The notes: generated by a model not told the origin, from the letters alone. A stretch of 64,000 nt of DNA from GCA-003244245 sp049673305 (GCA_049673305.1 JBATXM010000222.1:40632-104631); one strand, 5' to 3'. Counted from the first letter of the stretch, positions 26,273 through 36,531 are shown. A program made the numbers and translations.

Positions 26273-28591
26273 ATGACGGCTGGGGCGTCGGCACGGCGGG
26301 GTCTGATGGTCTCCCGCGTCTGGTTGCAGGCGGTGGGCGTGGTGGTGTTGTTCGGGTTCCTGATCTTGGGCTTGCTCGCCTACCGGACCTACGTCGATGA
26401 GCCGCCGATCCCCACCCAGGTGGTGTCGAGCTCTGGGCAGGTGTTGTTCACCGGTCAGGAGATCAGCCGGGGGCAGCAGGTGTTCCTGGGCAACGGCTTG
26501 ATGGAGTATGGCTCGGTCTTCGGCCATGGCGCCTACCTGGGTCCGGACTTCACGGCGGATTACCTGCGCCGGGCGGCGTTGTCGGTGCAGTCGACCTATG
26601 CCGGGCAGGGGTCGGGCAACGCCCGGCAGCTGGTGATCAACGACTTTCAGGCCAACCGGTATGACCAGCGCACTGGTCGCTTGGTTTATACCGACGCGCA
26701 GGCCCGGGCATTCACCGGGTTGCTGGGTTACTACGGCAGCTATTTCGGTGACCCGACGACCGACAAAGGCTTGCGGCCATATCTGATCACCAACGCTGGA
26801 GATGTCCATGACCTGACCGCGTTCTTTTCCTGGTCGGCGTGGGCCGCTGCGGCGCACCGGCCGGGTAAGGACTATTCCTACACCAACTCCTGGCCACCGG
26901 AGGCGCTGGTCGGCAACGGGCCGACCGCGAACGTTGTGGTGTGGAGCGTGCTGTCGCTGATCGCCCTGCTGGGCGGGATCGGCGCGCTGTTCGCGGCGTT
27001 CGGCCGGTGGGGTGAGCACCTGGGCTGGCGCGGCCGGCAAGCCGAGTCGATCTCATTCCGTCCGCCGGGGGAAGTGGCACTGACCCCCGCGCAGCGGTCC
27101 ACCAGCTGGTTCTTCCTGGTGGTCGCGCTGCTCTTTTTGGCGCAGACCCTGGTCGGTGCCGCCTCGGCGCACTACCGGGCGGACGTGTCGAGCTTTTTCG
27201 GCATCGACTTGGCCAGGTTGCTGCCCTACAACCTGGTCCGCACCTGGCATGTGCAGCTGTCGATCCTCTGGGTGGCGGCGGCGTTTCTCGCGGTCGGTAT
27301 CTTTCTGACCCCCATTATCTCCGGTCGGGAGCCACGGGGGCAGCACCGGCTTTGTTACGCCCTGCTCGGCGCGTTGGTTGTGGTAGTGGTCGGCAGCCTG
27401 ACCGGGGAGTTCCTCGGCCTGCGCGGTTCGGTGTCCGCGGTGGGGTCCTGGTTCGGGGCGCAGGGCTTCGAATACCTCGACCTGGCCCGGTTCTGGCAGT
27501 TGCTGCTGATCGTTGGCCTGTTCCTGTGGACGTTCATCCTCTACCGGGGACTACGGGGGCGCCTGCGCCGCGAGCATGGGGGAAACATGCCGTGGCTGTT
27601 CTTCCTCGCCGCGTTGGCGATCCCGGCTTTCTATGCGGTCGGGTTGCTCGCCAACGCCGCCGACAACTTCACCACCGCTGACTTCTGGCGGTTCTGGGTC
27701 GTGCACCTGTGGGTGGAGGATTTCCTCGAGCTGTTCACCACCGTAATGGTCGCCTACGTCTTCGTCATGCTCGGCGTCATCCGGGAACGGGTCGCGCTGA
27801 CCGTGATTTACCTCGACATCGTCCTGTACTCGGTCGGTGGGGTGGTCGGCACCATGCACCACCTCTATTTCTCTGGTGAGCCGGCCGAGCACATGGCTCT
27901 GGGCGCGTTCTTCTCCGCCTTCGAGGTCCTCCCACTGACCTTCCTCACCGTCGAGGCGTGGAGCTTCCTGCAACTCGGTGCCCGCCAGGAGGCCAAGTCC
28001 ACGACTCCTTTTCCGCACCGCTGGGCGGTCATGCTCCTGGTTGCCGTCGGGTTCTGGAACTTCCTGGGCGCCGGCATCTTTGGCTTCCTGGTGAATCTGC
28101 CGATCGTGTCCTACTACGAGATCGGCACCGCGCTGACCGCCAACCACGCGCACGCCGCGATGATGGGCGTGTACGGCATGTTCGCCGTCGGTCTGGGGTT
28201 GTTCTGCCTGCGCTACCTCATTCCCCCCCAATGGTGGCCCGACCGGCTCGCCAAGATCTCGTTCTGGTCGTTGAACATCGGTCTGGCCTGGATGTGCTTC
28301 GCGACCCTGCTCCCGCTGGGCATCGCCCAGTTGTACGAGTCGGTCGACAAGGGCTACTTCGAGGCCCGTTCGCTGACGTTCATCAGCAACCCGACGAACA
28401 ATGCGCTGGAGTGGCTGCGGTTGCCCGGCGACGTGGTGTTCATTCTCGGCGGGGTGCTGCCGTTCTTGTGGATCTGCTGGCTCGGCGTCCGGCACACCGG
28501 GACCAAGCTCACCATGGAGGAGCCTGAGGATGTGCTGTTCACCGACATCAGCGAACCGGTCACCGCGGCCCAGGGAACGCTGAGCACATGA
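26273..28591 (+). CDS. norZ: Quinol-dependent nitric oxide reductase
   Basis: 772 aa from ATG 26273 (GGGGGAGA upstream; an in-frame start at 26234 lacks one). It is a single-chain qNOR: an N-terminal extracytoplasmic domain (residues about 40-200) fused to a 12-helix NorB-like catalytic domain with the metal-binding His in TWHVQLSILW, HLWVEDFLELF, MHHLYFSG and ANHAHAAMMG. It reduces NO to N2O with menaquinol, giving detoxification or respiration. The gene is followed by two overlapping genes in the same operon. Confidence 0.9.
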   Translation: MTAGASARRGLMVSRVWLQAVGVVVLFGFLILGLLAYRTYVDEPPIPTQVVSSSGQVLFTGQEISRGQQVFLGNGLMEYGSVFGHGAYLGPDFTADYLRRAALSVQSTYAGQGSGNARQLVINDFQANRYDQRTGRLVYTDAQARAFTGLLGYYGSYFGDPTTDKGLRPYLITNAGDVHDLTAFFSWSAWAAAAHRPGKDYSYTNSWPPEALVGNGPTANVVVWSVLSLIALLGGIGALFAAFGRWGEHLGWRGRQAESISFRPPGEVALTPAQRSTSWFFLVVALLFLAQTLVGAASAHYRADVSSFFGIDLARLLPYNLVRTWHVQLSILWVAAAFLAVGIFLTPIISGREPRGQHRLCYALLGALVVVVVGSLTGEFLGLRGSVSAVGSWFGAQGFEYLDLARFWQLLLIVGLFLWTFILYRGLRGRLRREHGGNMPWLFFLAALAIPAFYAVGLLANAADNFTTADFWRFWVVHLWVEDFLELFTTVMVAYVFVMLGVIRERVALTVIYLDIVLYSVGGVVGTMHHLYFSGEPAEHMALGAFFSAFEVLPLTFLTVEAWSFLQLGARQEAKSTTPFPHRWAVMLLVAVGFWNFLGAGIFGFLVNLPIVSYYEIGTALTANHAHAAMMGVYGMFAVGLGLFCLRYLIPPQWWPDRLAKISFWSLNIGLAWMCFATLLPLGIAQLYESVDKGYFEARSLTFISNPTNNALEWLRLPGDVVFILGGVLPFLWICWLGVRHTGTKLTMEEPEDVLFTDISEPVTAAQGTLST

Positions 28592-29169
28592 ACCCCGCTG
28601 AGCACATGAACCCCGAGGTGATCTGGGCCGCCGGCTACGCGGTCTTTCTGCTCGGCGCAGCGGTGGCCCTGGACCGGCTCGCCCGTCACGCCCACAAACG
28701 CTCTGACCGGTACCGCACTGCCGGGTTCCGTTACCACCCCCAGCACGACGCCTGGGTGTGCCCCCGGCAGGAGTGGCTGTGGCCGGCCGAGTTCGACCCT
28801 GACCGGCGGCTGGTCCGCTACCGCGCCAGGCCCAGCGTGTGCAACGCCTGTCCGGTGCAGGCGGACTGCACCACCTCCCCGCACGGACGGGAAATCGTCC
28901 GTGCCCTCGACTCTTGGCCGCATTCCGAAGCCGGCCGGTTCCACCGTGGCGTCGCGCTGATGCTGATCAGTCTCGCCGCGCTGATCCTGGTGGTCGAGGC
29001 GACGCGCCACCACACTCTGATCGCGCTCGCCGTTCTCGCCGTTGCCCTCGCCCTTGCCGGTGCGCTGGGCTGGCGCTTCCTGGACCACCTGCGGCACACC
29101 CCGGCCGGCTTCCCCGATCCCACTGTCTCCACCGGGCTGCGACTCGCTACCCGGCCGGAGCGCCGATGA
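28588..29169 (+). CDS. Membrane protein with a CxxCxxxxxC motif, qNOR-linked
   Basis: 193 aa, ATG at 28588 overlapping the qNOR stop. One N-terminal helix (IWAAGYAVFLLGAAVAL), a cytoplasmic or extracytoplasmic domain with CPRQEW and VCNACPVQADC, then two C-terminal helices. The four Cys could bind a metal or an Fe-S centre; the CNACPVQADC spacing also resembles the Cys cluster of some transposase C-termini, so a captured zinc ribbon is possible. Overlap on both sides suggests that it works with qNOR or the slipin. Confidence 0.6.
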   Translation: MNPAEHMNPEVIWAAGYAVFLLGAAVALDRLARHAHKRSDRYRTAGFRYHPQHDAWVCPRQEWLWPAEFDPDRRLVRYRARPSVCNACPVQADCTTSPHGREIVRALDSWPHSEAGRFHRGVALMLISLAALILVVEATRHHTLIALAVLAVALALAGALGWRFLDHLRHTPAGFPDPTVSTGLRLATRPERR

Positions 29170-29984
29170 CCGGTACTCCCGTCGTCGTTCTCAGCATCAT
29201 CGCGGTGGCCGCCGCGATGATGCTGATCGTGAATGTGCGGGTGCTCCGCGAGTACCAACGCGGGGTGGTCTTCCGGTTCGGACGGCTCCGCCCGTTGCGC
29301 GGCCCCGGCCTGGTCGCCCTCATACCGCTGGTGGACCGAATGGTTCGTGTCGACCTGCGCACCGTCACGCTGACGATACCGCCGCAGGAGGTCATCACCC
29401 GCGACAATGTGCCGGCCCGGGTGAACGCGGTCGCCTATTTTCGGGTGGTCGACCCGCGACTGGCCATTACCGAGGTCGAGACCTACCCGGTCGCCACCTC
29501 TCAGATCGCCCAAACCACTCTGCGGTCCGTCTTAGGACGCGCCGACCTCGACTCATTGCTGGCCGAGCGGGACCAGCTCAACAAAAGCCTCCGCCAGATC
29601 ATTGACGAACAGACCGAGCCGTGGGGTATCAAGGTCACCACAGTCGAGATCAAAGACGTGGAGATCCCGGAGGCAATGCAGCGAGCGATGGCCCGACAGG
29701 CCGAAGCCGAACGGGAACGACGGGCTAAGGTCATCAATGCCGAAGGCGAGTTTCAAGCATCCCACCGGTTACACGATGCTTCGGAGATCCTCAGTCGTTC
29801 TCCGGCGGCACTGCAACTCCGCTACCTGCAGACGCTACTCGAGCTCGGTACGGACCAAAATTCCACCATCGTCTTCCCGCTGCCCCTCGATCTCATCCGC
29901 CCTTTCCTTGATGGCAACCTGCGATTCACGCCCACGACGGCGCCACCACACAACGCCGAGAACCCCCACTCATCATCGGTTTAA
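29166..29984 (+). CDS. Slipin/stomatin-like SPFH membrane protein
   Basis: 272 aa from ATG 29166, overlapping the previous stop. One N-terminal membrane helix, then an SPFH/band-7 domain (EYQRGVVFRFGRLRP, about residues 30-45, through VEIKDVEIPEAMQRAMARQ) and a coiled-coil (AEAERERRAKVINAEGE). Slipins scaffold membrane microdomains and are often paired with a NfeD-type protease; no NfeD gene is here. Being in a qNOR operon, it may organise the respiratory enzyme. Confidence 0.85.
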   Translation: MTGTPVVVLSIIAVAAAMMLIVNVRVLREYQRGVVFRFGRLRPLRGPGLVALIPLVDRMVRVDLRTVTLTIPPQEVITRDNVPARVNAVAYFRVVDPRLAITEVETYPVATSQIAQTTLRSVLGRADLDSLLAERDQLNKSLRQIIDEQTEPWGIKVTTVEIKDVEIPEAMQRAMARQAEAERERRAKVINAEGEFQASHRLHDASEILSRSPAALQLRYLQTLLELGTDQNSTIVFPLPLDLIRPFLDGNLRFTPTTAPPHNAENPHSSSV

Positions 29985-30246
29985 AAGCCCCGATCCACCG
30001 CGACGGCGTGGTACGTTGAGCGCCTCGCCACTTCGTACGGCACTCGCTGGACACGTGATGCCGACCCTGGCCCCGCACGCGATACGGCCCAGACCACGCT
30101 GAGGTCACGACGGCGGTCTTTCACCTCTCTGGCACACCGGTGCCGGACATTGGGGCATGTCGTGATGAACCAACACACCGTCGTCCGGCCCGACAGCGGT
30201 CGAGCCGGACGGGCTTGCGTCAACGCTCGCCGATCCGCTCGAACCG

Positions 30247-32934
30247 TTGGCGTTGCTGTTGCAGCATCTGCGGAGCTCCGCTGCGGGGCTCTCTGATCGG
30301 GAGGCGGCCCGCCGGCTCGTGGTGTACGGGCCCAACGAACTGGCGGGTCGGGGTGGACGCCGATGGCCCTCGGAGCTGGCTCGGCAGTTGACCCATCCGC
30401 TGGCGCTGGTGCTTGCGGTCGCCGCGGTGCTGGCCTGGGTCAGCGGCACGCCCTCGCTGGGGATCGCCATCGCGGCGGTGATCGTGCTCAACGCGGCCTT
30501 CGCGTTCTTCCAGGAGGTGCAGGCCGAACGGGCGGTGGAGGCGTTGGCGGCGTTCCTGCCCTCGCACGCCCGGGTGTGGCGGGATGACCGGCGGCAGGAG
30601 GTGCTGGCACACCTGCTGGTGCCCGGTGATGTGCTGATGGTCGAGGAAGGCGACAGCATCTGCGCCGACGCACGACTGATCACCGGCGCGGTCGAGGTCG
30701 ACATGTCCACGCTCACCGGTGAATCGGCTCCGGTCTCCCGCTCGGCCGACACACCGGATGTGAGTGGCCCGCTGCTCGAGGCCCGCGACGTCGTGTTCAG
30801 CGGCACGGTGTGCACCGGCGGCGAAGCCCGCGCCATGGTCACCGGCACCGGCATGCACACCGAGCTCGGTCGTATCACCGCGCTGACCCAGCGGGTCACG
30901 CGCGAGGACTCTCCGCTGGAGCACCAGGTCAAGCGAATCGCCTGGCTGATCGCCGCCGTGGCCGTCGGCGCCGGGATCGCCTTCCTACCGCTGGGGCTAC
31001 TGGCCGGGTTGGGTTGGGCCGCCGCGATCAGCTTCGCGATCGGCTTGTTGGTGGCCAACGTGCCCGAAGGCCTGCTGCCCACCATCACGCTCGCGCTCGC
31101 CGTCGGCGTCCGGGACCTGGCTCGCCGTGGGGCGGTCGTCAAGCGACTCAGCGCGGTCGAGACGCTGGGCTCGACCACGGTCATCTGTACCGACAAGACC
31201 GGCACCCTCACCGAAAACCGCATGCGGGTCACCTCGGTGTGGACCTGCGCGGGCTCGGTGGCCCTGGAACCGCCAGTGGCTGGCGACTCGACCGAGATCG
31301 ACCTGCTGGCCCGGGCCGCCGCAGCGTGCACCAATGCCGAACTGCCTGGCGGCAACGCCGAACAGCCTGGCGGCGCCACCAAGGCGACCGGCGACCCGAC
31401 CGAGATCGCCCTGCTTGAGCTGGCGTCGGCCCGCGGTCAGGCGGTGAGCGCGGCGACGCGGGAGTCCCGGCGCCGCGTCCTGTTCCACTTCGACCCACGA
31501 CTTAAACTCATGACAACCCTCGACGAGAACGGGGCGCTGGTCACGGTCCACACCAAGGGCGCCCCCGAGGAAGTGCTCCCCCGGTGCACCCAGATCAGCG
31601 ACCGGGGCGAGCAGCGTCTGCTCTCGACCGCCGACCGCGCCGAGGTCACCCGGGTCATGACCGACTACGCCAGGCAGGGCCTGCGGGTTCTCGCCGTCGC
31701 CCACCGCGTGCTGCCCGACGGCTCGGTCCTGCCCAGCAGCCGTGACGACGCGGAGCGCGACCTGTGCCTGCTCGGGCTGGTCGCGATGGTTGACCCGCCA
31801 CGGGCACAGGTGGCCGCGGCGATCCGACGCGCGCATCACGACGGAATCCGGGTCCACATCGTCACCGGCGACAACGGGGTGACCGCCGCCGCGATCGCGC
31901 GCCAGGTCGGCATCGGAGGCGACAACGCTCAGATCGTCACCGGATCCGAGCTGGACCTGATGCCCGAGCACGAGCTGGACGACCTGCTCGCCCGCAAGCG
32001 GGAGATGGTCTTCGCGCGAAGCTCCCCGGAGACGAAGCTGCGCATCACCGACGCCTTGCGCGCCACAGGACAGATCGTTGCCATGACCGGCGACGGGGTC
32101 AACGACGCACCCGCGCTGCGGCGCGCGGACATCGGTATCGCCATGGGCCGCTCGGGCACCGACGTCGCCCGCGAGGCATCGACGATGGTCCTCACCGACG
32201 ACGACTTCGCGACGATCATCGCTGCCGTCGAGGCCGGCCGCCGGGTCTACGACAACATCCGCAAGTTCATCCTCTACATCTTCACCCACGCCGTACCCGA
32301 GGTCGTGCCGTTCCTGGTCTTCGCCTTGTCCGGGGGACTGATCCCGCTGCCGCTGACCGTCATGCAGATCCTCGCCATCGATCTGGGCACCGACACCCTG
32401 CCCGCACTCGCGCTGAGCCGCGAGCCCGCCGAACCCGGACTGATGGACCGCCCCCCACGCGCCCGCCGGCAAGGTGTGATCAGCGGCAGCATGCTGGCCC
32501 GGGCGTGGGGATTCCTCGGGGTGATCTCGGCGGCGCTGGTCATGGCGGCCTTCCTCGCCACCTTGCTGCGAGCCGGATGGCACCCCGGAGCCCCCGTCGA
32601 CGCCGGCAGCCCACTGCACCATGCCTACCGGCAGGCCACCACGGTCACCTGGCTGGGCATCGTCGCCTGCCAGGGCGGCACCGCCTTCGCCGTCCGCACC
32701 GAGCACGCGTCCCTGCGATCGGTGGGCGTGTTCACCAACAGGCCGCTGCTCGGTGCCATCGGCGTCGCCCTCGTCTTCGCCGCGGTGGTGGTCTATCTGC
32801 CCCCGCTGCACGCGCTGTTCGGGACCGAAGCCCTGTCCCTGAGCCAAGTGGCGATGGTTGCTCCGTTCCCCTTCATCGTCTGGGGAGCCGACGAGATCCG
32901 CCGCTGGGTCAGGCGTCGGCACGCCAAGAGCTAG
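30247..32934 (+). CDS. Cation-transporting P-type ATPase (P2-like)
   Basis: 895 aa from TTG 30247, but the start is unresolved: coding-like sequence runs upstream in this frame to a stop at 30166, while a GTG-ATG start at 30162-30165 lies in another frame, so a small frameshift near 30195 is likely. Core motifs are intact: TGESAPVS (actuator), PEGLLPT (ion site, helix 4), CTDKTGTLTEN (phosphorylated Asp, about 31189-31221) and TGDGVNDAPAL (hinge). Ten helices and the C-terminal ATPase domain fit Ca2+ or Na+/K+-type P2 pumps. Ion specificity cannot be read with confidence. Confidence 0.85.
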   Translation: MALLLQHLRSSAAGLSDREAARRLVVYGPNELAGRGGRRWPSELARQLTHPLALVLAVAAVLAWVSGTPSLGIAIAAVIVLNAAFAFFQEVQAERAVEALAAFLPSHARVWRDDRRQEVLAHLLVPGDVLMVEEGDSICADARLITGAVEVDMSTLTGESAPVSRSADTPDVSGPLLEARDVVFSGTVCTGGEARAMVTGTGMHTELGRITALTQRVTREDSPLEHQVKRIAWLIAAVAVGAGIAFLPLGLLAGLGWAAAISFAIGLLVANVPEGLLPTITLALAVGVRDLARRGAVVKRLSAVETLGSTTVICTDKTGTLTENRMRVTSVWTCAGSVALEPPVAGDSTEIDLLARAAAACTNAELPGGNAEQPGGATKATGDPTEIALLELASARGQAVSAATRESRRRVLFHFDPRLKLMTTLDENGALVTVHTKGAPEEVLPRCTQISDRGEQRLLSTADRAEVTRVMTDYARQGLRVLAVAHRVLPDGSVLPSSRDDAERDLCLLGLVAMVDPPRAQVAAAIRRAHHDGIRVHIVTGDNGVTAAAIARQVGIGGDNAQIVTGSELDLMPEHELDDLLARKREMVFARSSPETKLRITDALRATGQIVAMTGDGVNDAPALRRADIGIAMGRSGTDVAREASTMVLTDDDFATIIAAVEAGRRVYDNIRKFILYIFTHAVPEVVPFLVFALSGGLIPLPLTVMQILAIDLGTDTLPALALSREPAEPGLMDRPPRARRQGVISGSMLARAWGFLGVISAALVMAAFLATLLRAGWHPGAPVDAGSPLHHAYRQATTVTWLGIVACQGGTAFAVRTEHASLRSVGVFTNRPLLGAIGVALVFAAVVVYLPPLHALFGTEALSLSQVAMVAPFPFIVWGADEIRRWVRRRHAKS

Positions 32935-32941
32935 GAGCTTG

Positions 32942-35353
32942 ATGAAGACAGCGATGAGTATGGCGCCGGCCTACGCTGACCGCGACCGTGAGCTGGACCT
33001 GCGGTGGTGGGCGGCGGCGAACTACCTGACGGTTGCGCAGATCTACCTGAAGTCCAACCCGCTGCTGCGCGAACCGCTCACCGTCGAGGACATCAAGCCC
33101 CGCCTGCTCGGGCACTGGGGCACCAGCCCGGGCCTGTCGATGATCTACACGCTGCTCAACCGGCTCATCCGCGACACCGGCACGGACTGCATCTACGTCA
33201 CCGGCCCCGGCCACGGTGGCCCGGCGCTGCTGTCGAACGCCTACCTCGAGGGCACCTACAGCGAGGTCTACCCCGCTGTCCCGGTCGGCTTGGCCGGCCT
33301 CACCGCGCTGGTGCGGCAGTTCTCCACCCCCGGCGGCGTGCCCAGCCACGTCAGCGTCCAGACACCGGGCAGTATCCACGAGGGCGGCGAACTGGGCTAT
33401 GCCCTCGCCCACGCCGCCGGTGCCGCTTTCAATCACCCTGACCTGCTGGTGGCTTGCGTGGTCGGTGACGGCGAGGCCGAAACCGGGCCGCTGGCCGCGT
33501 CCTGGAAGATCCCCGCGTTCCTCAACGCCCGCCGCGATGGCACGGTGCTGCCGATCCTGCACCTCAACGGCTACAAGATCTCCGGGGCCACCGTGCTCGG
33601 CCGGGCCGCCGACGCCGACGTCATCGGGCTGCTCGCCGCGCAGGGCTGTGCCCCGGTCGTCGTCAGCGGCGATGACCCGGCCACCGTGTTCACCGACCTG
33701 CACCGTGAGCTGGTCGCCGCGCACGCTCGCATCCGCGCGATCCAGCGTCGCGCCCGCACGGTGGGCGCGAGCGCACCCGCGCCAGCGCGCTGGCCGGCGA
33801 TCATCCTGCGCACCCCGAAGGGCTGGACCGGCCCGGATGTCGTTGATGGCGTCCAGATCGAGGGAACATTCCGCGCCCACCAGGTACCCCTGTCCCACGT
33901 GCGGGAGAACCCCGACCACCTGCGGCGCCTCGAGCAGTGGCTGCGCTCCTACGCCCCGCAGGACTTGTTCGACCAGGACGGCCGGCTCGTCCTGGAGCTG
34001 GCGGCTCTCGCCCCCGAGGGGGACAAGCGGATGTCGGCTTCCCCCTACGCCAACGGCGGCCGGTTGCTGCGCCCGCTGGACGTCCCGGCGCTGGACCGCT
34101 ACGCCGTCACCGTGGACGCGCCCGGCGTCGGGCAGCACGAGAACACCCGCCCGCTCGGCGAACTGCTGCGCGACATCTACACCGCCACCACCCGGGAATC
34201 CGACGGTGGCGGCGACTTCCGGCTGTTCTGCCCCGACGAAACGGCCAGCAACCGACTCGACGCCGTCTTCCAGGTCACCGACCGCTGCCTGCAGGCAGCC
34301 ATCCTGCCCACCGACGACCACCTGTCTCCCCACGGTCGGGTGATGGAGGTGCTCTCGGAGCACCTGTGCCAGGGCTGGCTGGAGGGCTACCTGCTCTCGG
34401 GTCGGCACGGCCTGTTCGCCACCTACGAAGCGTTCGCGATGGTGTCCGCGTCGATGCTGATCCAGCACACCAAATGGCTGCAGCACGCCGCCGACCTGCC
34501 GTGGCGGGCGCCGGTGGCGTCGCTCAACGTGCTGCTCACCTCGACCTGCTGGCGCAACGACCACAACGGCTTTTCCCACCAGGGACCGGGCCTGATCGAC
34601 ACCGCGATCCCACTGGCCCCCGGGGTGGTGCGGATCTGGTTGCCGCCGGACGCCAACACCACCCTGTCCATCGCCGATCACTGCCTGCGCAGCCGCGACC
34701 ACGTCAACCTGATCGTGGTCGACAAGCAGCCGCACCTGCAGTACCTCAGCCTGCGGGAGGCGAACGCGCACTGCGCCGCTGGCGCGTCGGTATGGGACTG
34801 GGCCGGCACCGAAGCCGGCACGCCCGGACCCCGGGACGAGCCCGACATCGTCCTGGCCGCCGCTGGCGACGTACCCACCCTCGAGACGCTGGCCGCCGCC
34901 CGGCTGCTCCGGGTGCACGTCCCCTACCTGCGGGTGCGGGTGGTCAACGTCGTTGACCTGATGGGCCTGCTGCCCGCAAACGACCATCCGCACGGCTTCA
35001 CCGACCAGAAGTTCACCGATCTGTTCACCACCGGCACCGACGTCGTGTTCGCCTTCCACGGTTATCCCCGCGCGGTGCACCAGCTGCTGCATGGCCGGAT
35101 CAACCCGGGCCGTTTTCACGTGCGCGGCTTCACCGAGCAGGGCACCACCACCACACCCTTCGACATGGTCGTGCTCAATCGGATGAGCCGCTACCACCTC
35201 GTCCTCGAAGCGCTGCGCCGCTCCCGCCGCGCACCCGAGAAGGCAACGGAGCTGGCCGAGCACTGCCAGGCCATGCTCGAGCGCCACCACGGCTACATCC
35301 GCGAGCACTTTGAGGACATGCCCGAGGTCCGCGACTGGACCTGGACATTGTGA
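32942..35353 (+). CDS. xfp: Xylulose-5-phosphate/fructose-6-phosphate phosphoketolase
   Basis: 803 aa from ATG 32942 (AGGAG just upstream), the full family length. It cleaves xylulose-5-P or fructose-6-P with phosphate to acetyl-phosphate plus a triose or tetrose phosphate, using TPP. Signatures: GPGHGGP (88-94), SIHEGGELGYAL (about 144-155), the TPP motif GDGEAETGP (175-183) and a C-terminal FHGYPRAVHQL block. acetate kinase follows with a 4-nt overlap, completing the route to acetate and ATP. Confidence 0.94.
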   Translation: MKTAMSMAPAYADRDRELDLRWWAAANYLTVAQIYLKSNPLLREPLTVEDIKPRLLGHWGTSPGLSMIYTLLNRLIRDTGTDCIYVTGPGHGGPALLSNAYLEGTYSEVYPAVPVGLAGLTALVRQFSTPGGVPSHVSVQTPGSIHEGGELGYALAHAAGAAFNHPDLLVACVVGDGEAETGPLAASWKIPAFLNARRDGTVLPILHLNGYKISGATVLGRAADADVIGLLAAQGCAPVVVSGDDPATVFTDLHRELVAAHARIRAIQRRARTVGASAPAPARWPAIILRTPKGWTGPDVVDGVQIEGTFRAHQVPLSHVRENPDHLRRLEQWLRSYAPQDLFDQDGRLVLELAALAPEGDKRMSASPYANGGRLLRPLDVPALDRYAVTVDAPGVGQHENTRPLGELLRDIYTATTRESDGGGDFRLFCPDETASNRLDAVFQVTDRCLQAAILPTDDHLSPHGRVMEVLSEHLCQGWLEGYLLSGRHGLFATYEAFAMVSASMLIQHTKWLQHAADLPWRAPVASLNVLLTSTCWRNDHNGFSHQGPGLIDTAIPLAPGVVRIWLPPDANTTLSIADHCLRSRDHVNLIVVDKQPHLQYLSLREANAHCAAGASVWDWAGTEAGTPGPRDEPDIVLAAAGDVPTLETLAAARLLRVHVPYLRVRVVNVVDLMGLLPANDHPHGFTDQKFTDLFTTGTDVVFAFHGYPRAVHQLLHGRINPGRFHVRGFTEQGTTTTPFDMVVLNRMSRYHLVLEALRRSRRAPEKATELAEHCQAMLERHHGYIREHFEDMPEVRDWTWTL

Positions 35354-36528
35354 CCGACCACCCAGCCGTGGTGCTCACGATCAACCCGGGTTCCTCAAGC
35401 CTGAAAGCCGTGCTCCGCGACCCCGCCCCAGCGCTGGTCGTCGGGATCGAACGGCTGGGCACCGACCAAGCCCGCTGGACCGCGACCGCCGCCTCCGCCG
35501 GGCAGCCGCCAGCCTCCGGACCGTTCGTCGGCGGCCTGCCCGCCGCGATCACCCAGCTCGCCGGGCTGCTGACGTGCCGCGACGTCCACCCAGACGCCGT
35601 CGCGCACCGTGTCGTGCACGGTGGTCCGTCCTTCGACCGCTCCACCGTCATCACCGACGCCGTGCGCGAGGCGCTGGCCGGGTTGCTGTCCTGGGCGCCG
35701 CTGCACCTACCCGGTGACTTGGCCAGCATCGACGCCGCCCGCGTCGCCTGGCCCGACGCGCTGCACGTCGCCTGCTTCGACACCGCTTTCCACCACACCC
35801 TGCCCGACGAGGCCCGCCGCCTGCCGCTGCCCGCGCAGGCCGACCGGCTCGGCCTGCGCCGCTACGGCTTTCACGGCCTGTCCGTGCAGTCGATCGTCGA
35901 CGCCGTGCCCGACCTCGGTGACGCGACCATCGCCCATCTGGGCAGCGGCTGCTCGGTCACCGCCGTCAGCGCCGGCCGCTCGGTGCACAGCAGCATGTCG
36001 CTGACCCCGACCAGCGGGGTCATGTCGGCCACCCGCAGCGGCGACCTGGACCCGGAGATCCCCCTGCTGCTGCTCGAGGCGCCCGACGCCACCACCGACA
36101 CCATCCGCACCCTGCTCGACCAGCACTCCGGGCTGGCCGGCATCGCCCACGGACTGCACGACATCCGGGACCTGCTCGCTGCCCGCGACCACGACCCGAG
36201 CGCCGACCTCGCGTTGCGGGTGTTCAGCCGCGGCATCGCGATGGCCATCGCCGCCGCGGCCACCGCGCTGCCCCGCTGGGACACACTCGTGTTCACCGGC
36301 GGTATCGGCGAGCACGCGCCCGCCGTGTACGGTGAGATCTGCCATCGACTGACCAGCCTCCGGCCCCTGCTGCGCACCAGCGGTATCTTGACCACCAACC
36401 CCGCTAGCGCGATTGCGGGGGTGCGCGAGCTGGCCGCGACCGGCGTGGCGGTCCTGATCGTGCCGGCCGATGAGGCTGCGGTGATGGACCGCGAGGCCCG
36501 GGCCCTGCTCACGACCGCCACGGGGTGA
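35350..36528 (+). CDS. ackA: Acetate kinase
   Basis: 392 aa from GTG 35350, overlapping the phosphoketolase stop. It has the first ASKHA motif TINPGSSSLK (residues 10-19), VAHRVVHGG, the catalytic region TAFHHTLP and RRYGFHGLS, and the ATP-site FTGGIGEHAP. It turns acetyl-phosphate plus ADP into acetate and ATP. Coupling to xfp makes a two-enzyme bifid-shunt-type ATP module that bypasses lower glycolysis. Confidence 0.94.
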   Translation: MTDHPAVVLTINPGSSSLKAVLRDPAPALVVGIERLGTDQARWTATAASAGQPPASGPFVGGLPAAITQLAGLLTCRDVHPDAVAHRVVHGGPSFDRSTVITDAVREALAGLLSWAPLHLPGDLASIDAARVAWPDALHVACFDTAFHHTLPDEARRLPLPAQADRLGLRRYGFHGLSVQSIVDAVPDLGDATIAHLGSGCSVTAVSAGRSVHSSMSLTPTSGVMSATRSGDLDPEIPLLLLEAPDATTDTIRTLLDQHSGLAGIAHGLHDIRDLLAARDHDPSADLALRVFSRGIAMAIAAAATALPRWDTLVFTGGIGEHAPAVYGEICHRLTSLRPLLRTSGILTTNPASAIAGVRELAATGVAVLIVPADEAAVMDREARALLTTATG

Positions 36529-36531
36529 ACC

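Noticed and set aside
30997..35308. Long minus-strand open frames opposite the P-type ATPase and phosphoketolase
   Set aside because: Both sense genes have all catalytic motifs; the antisense translations have none.
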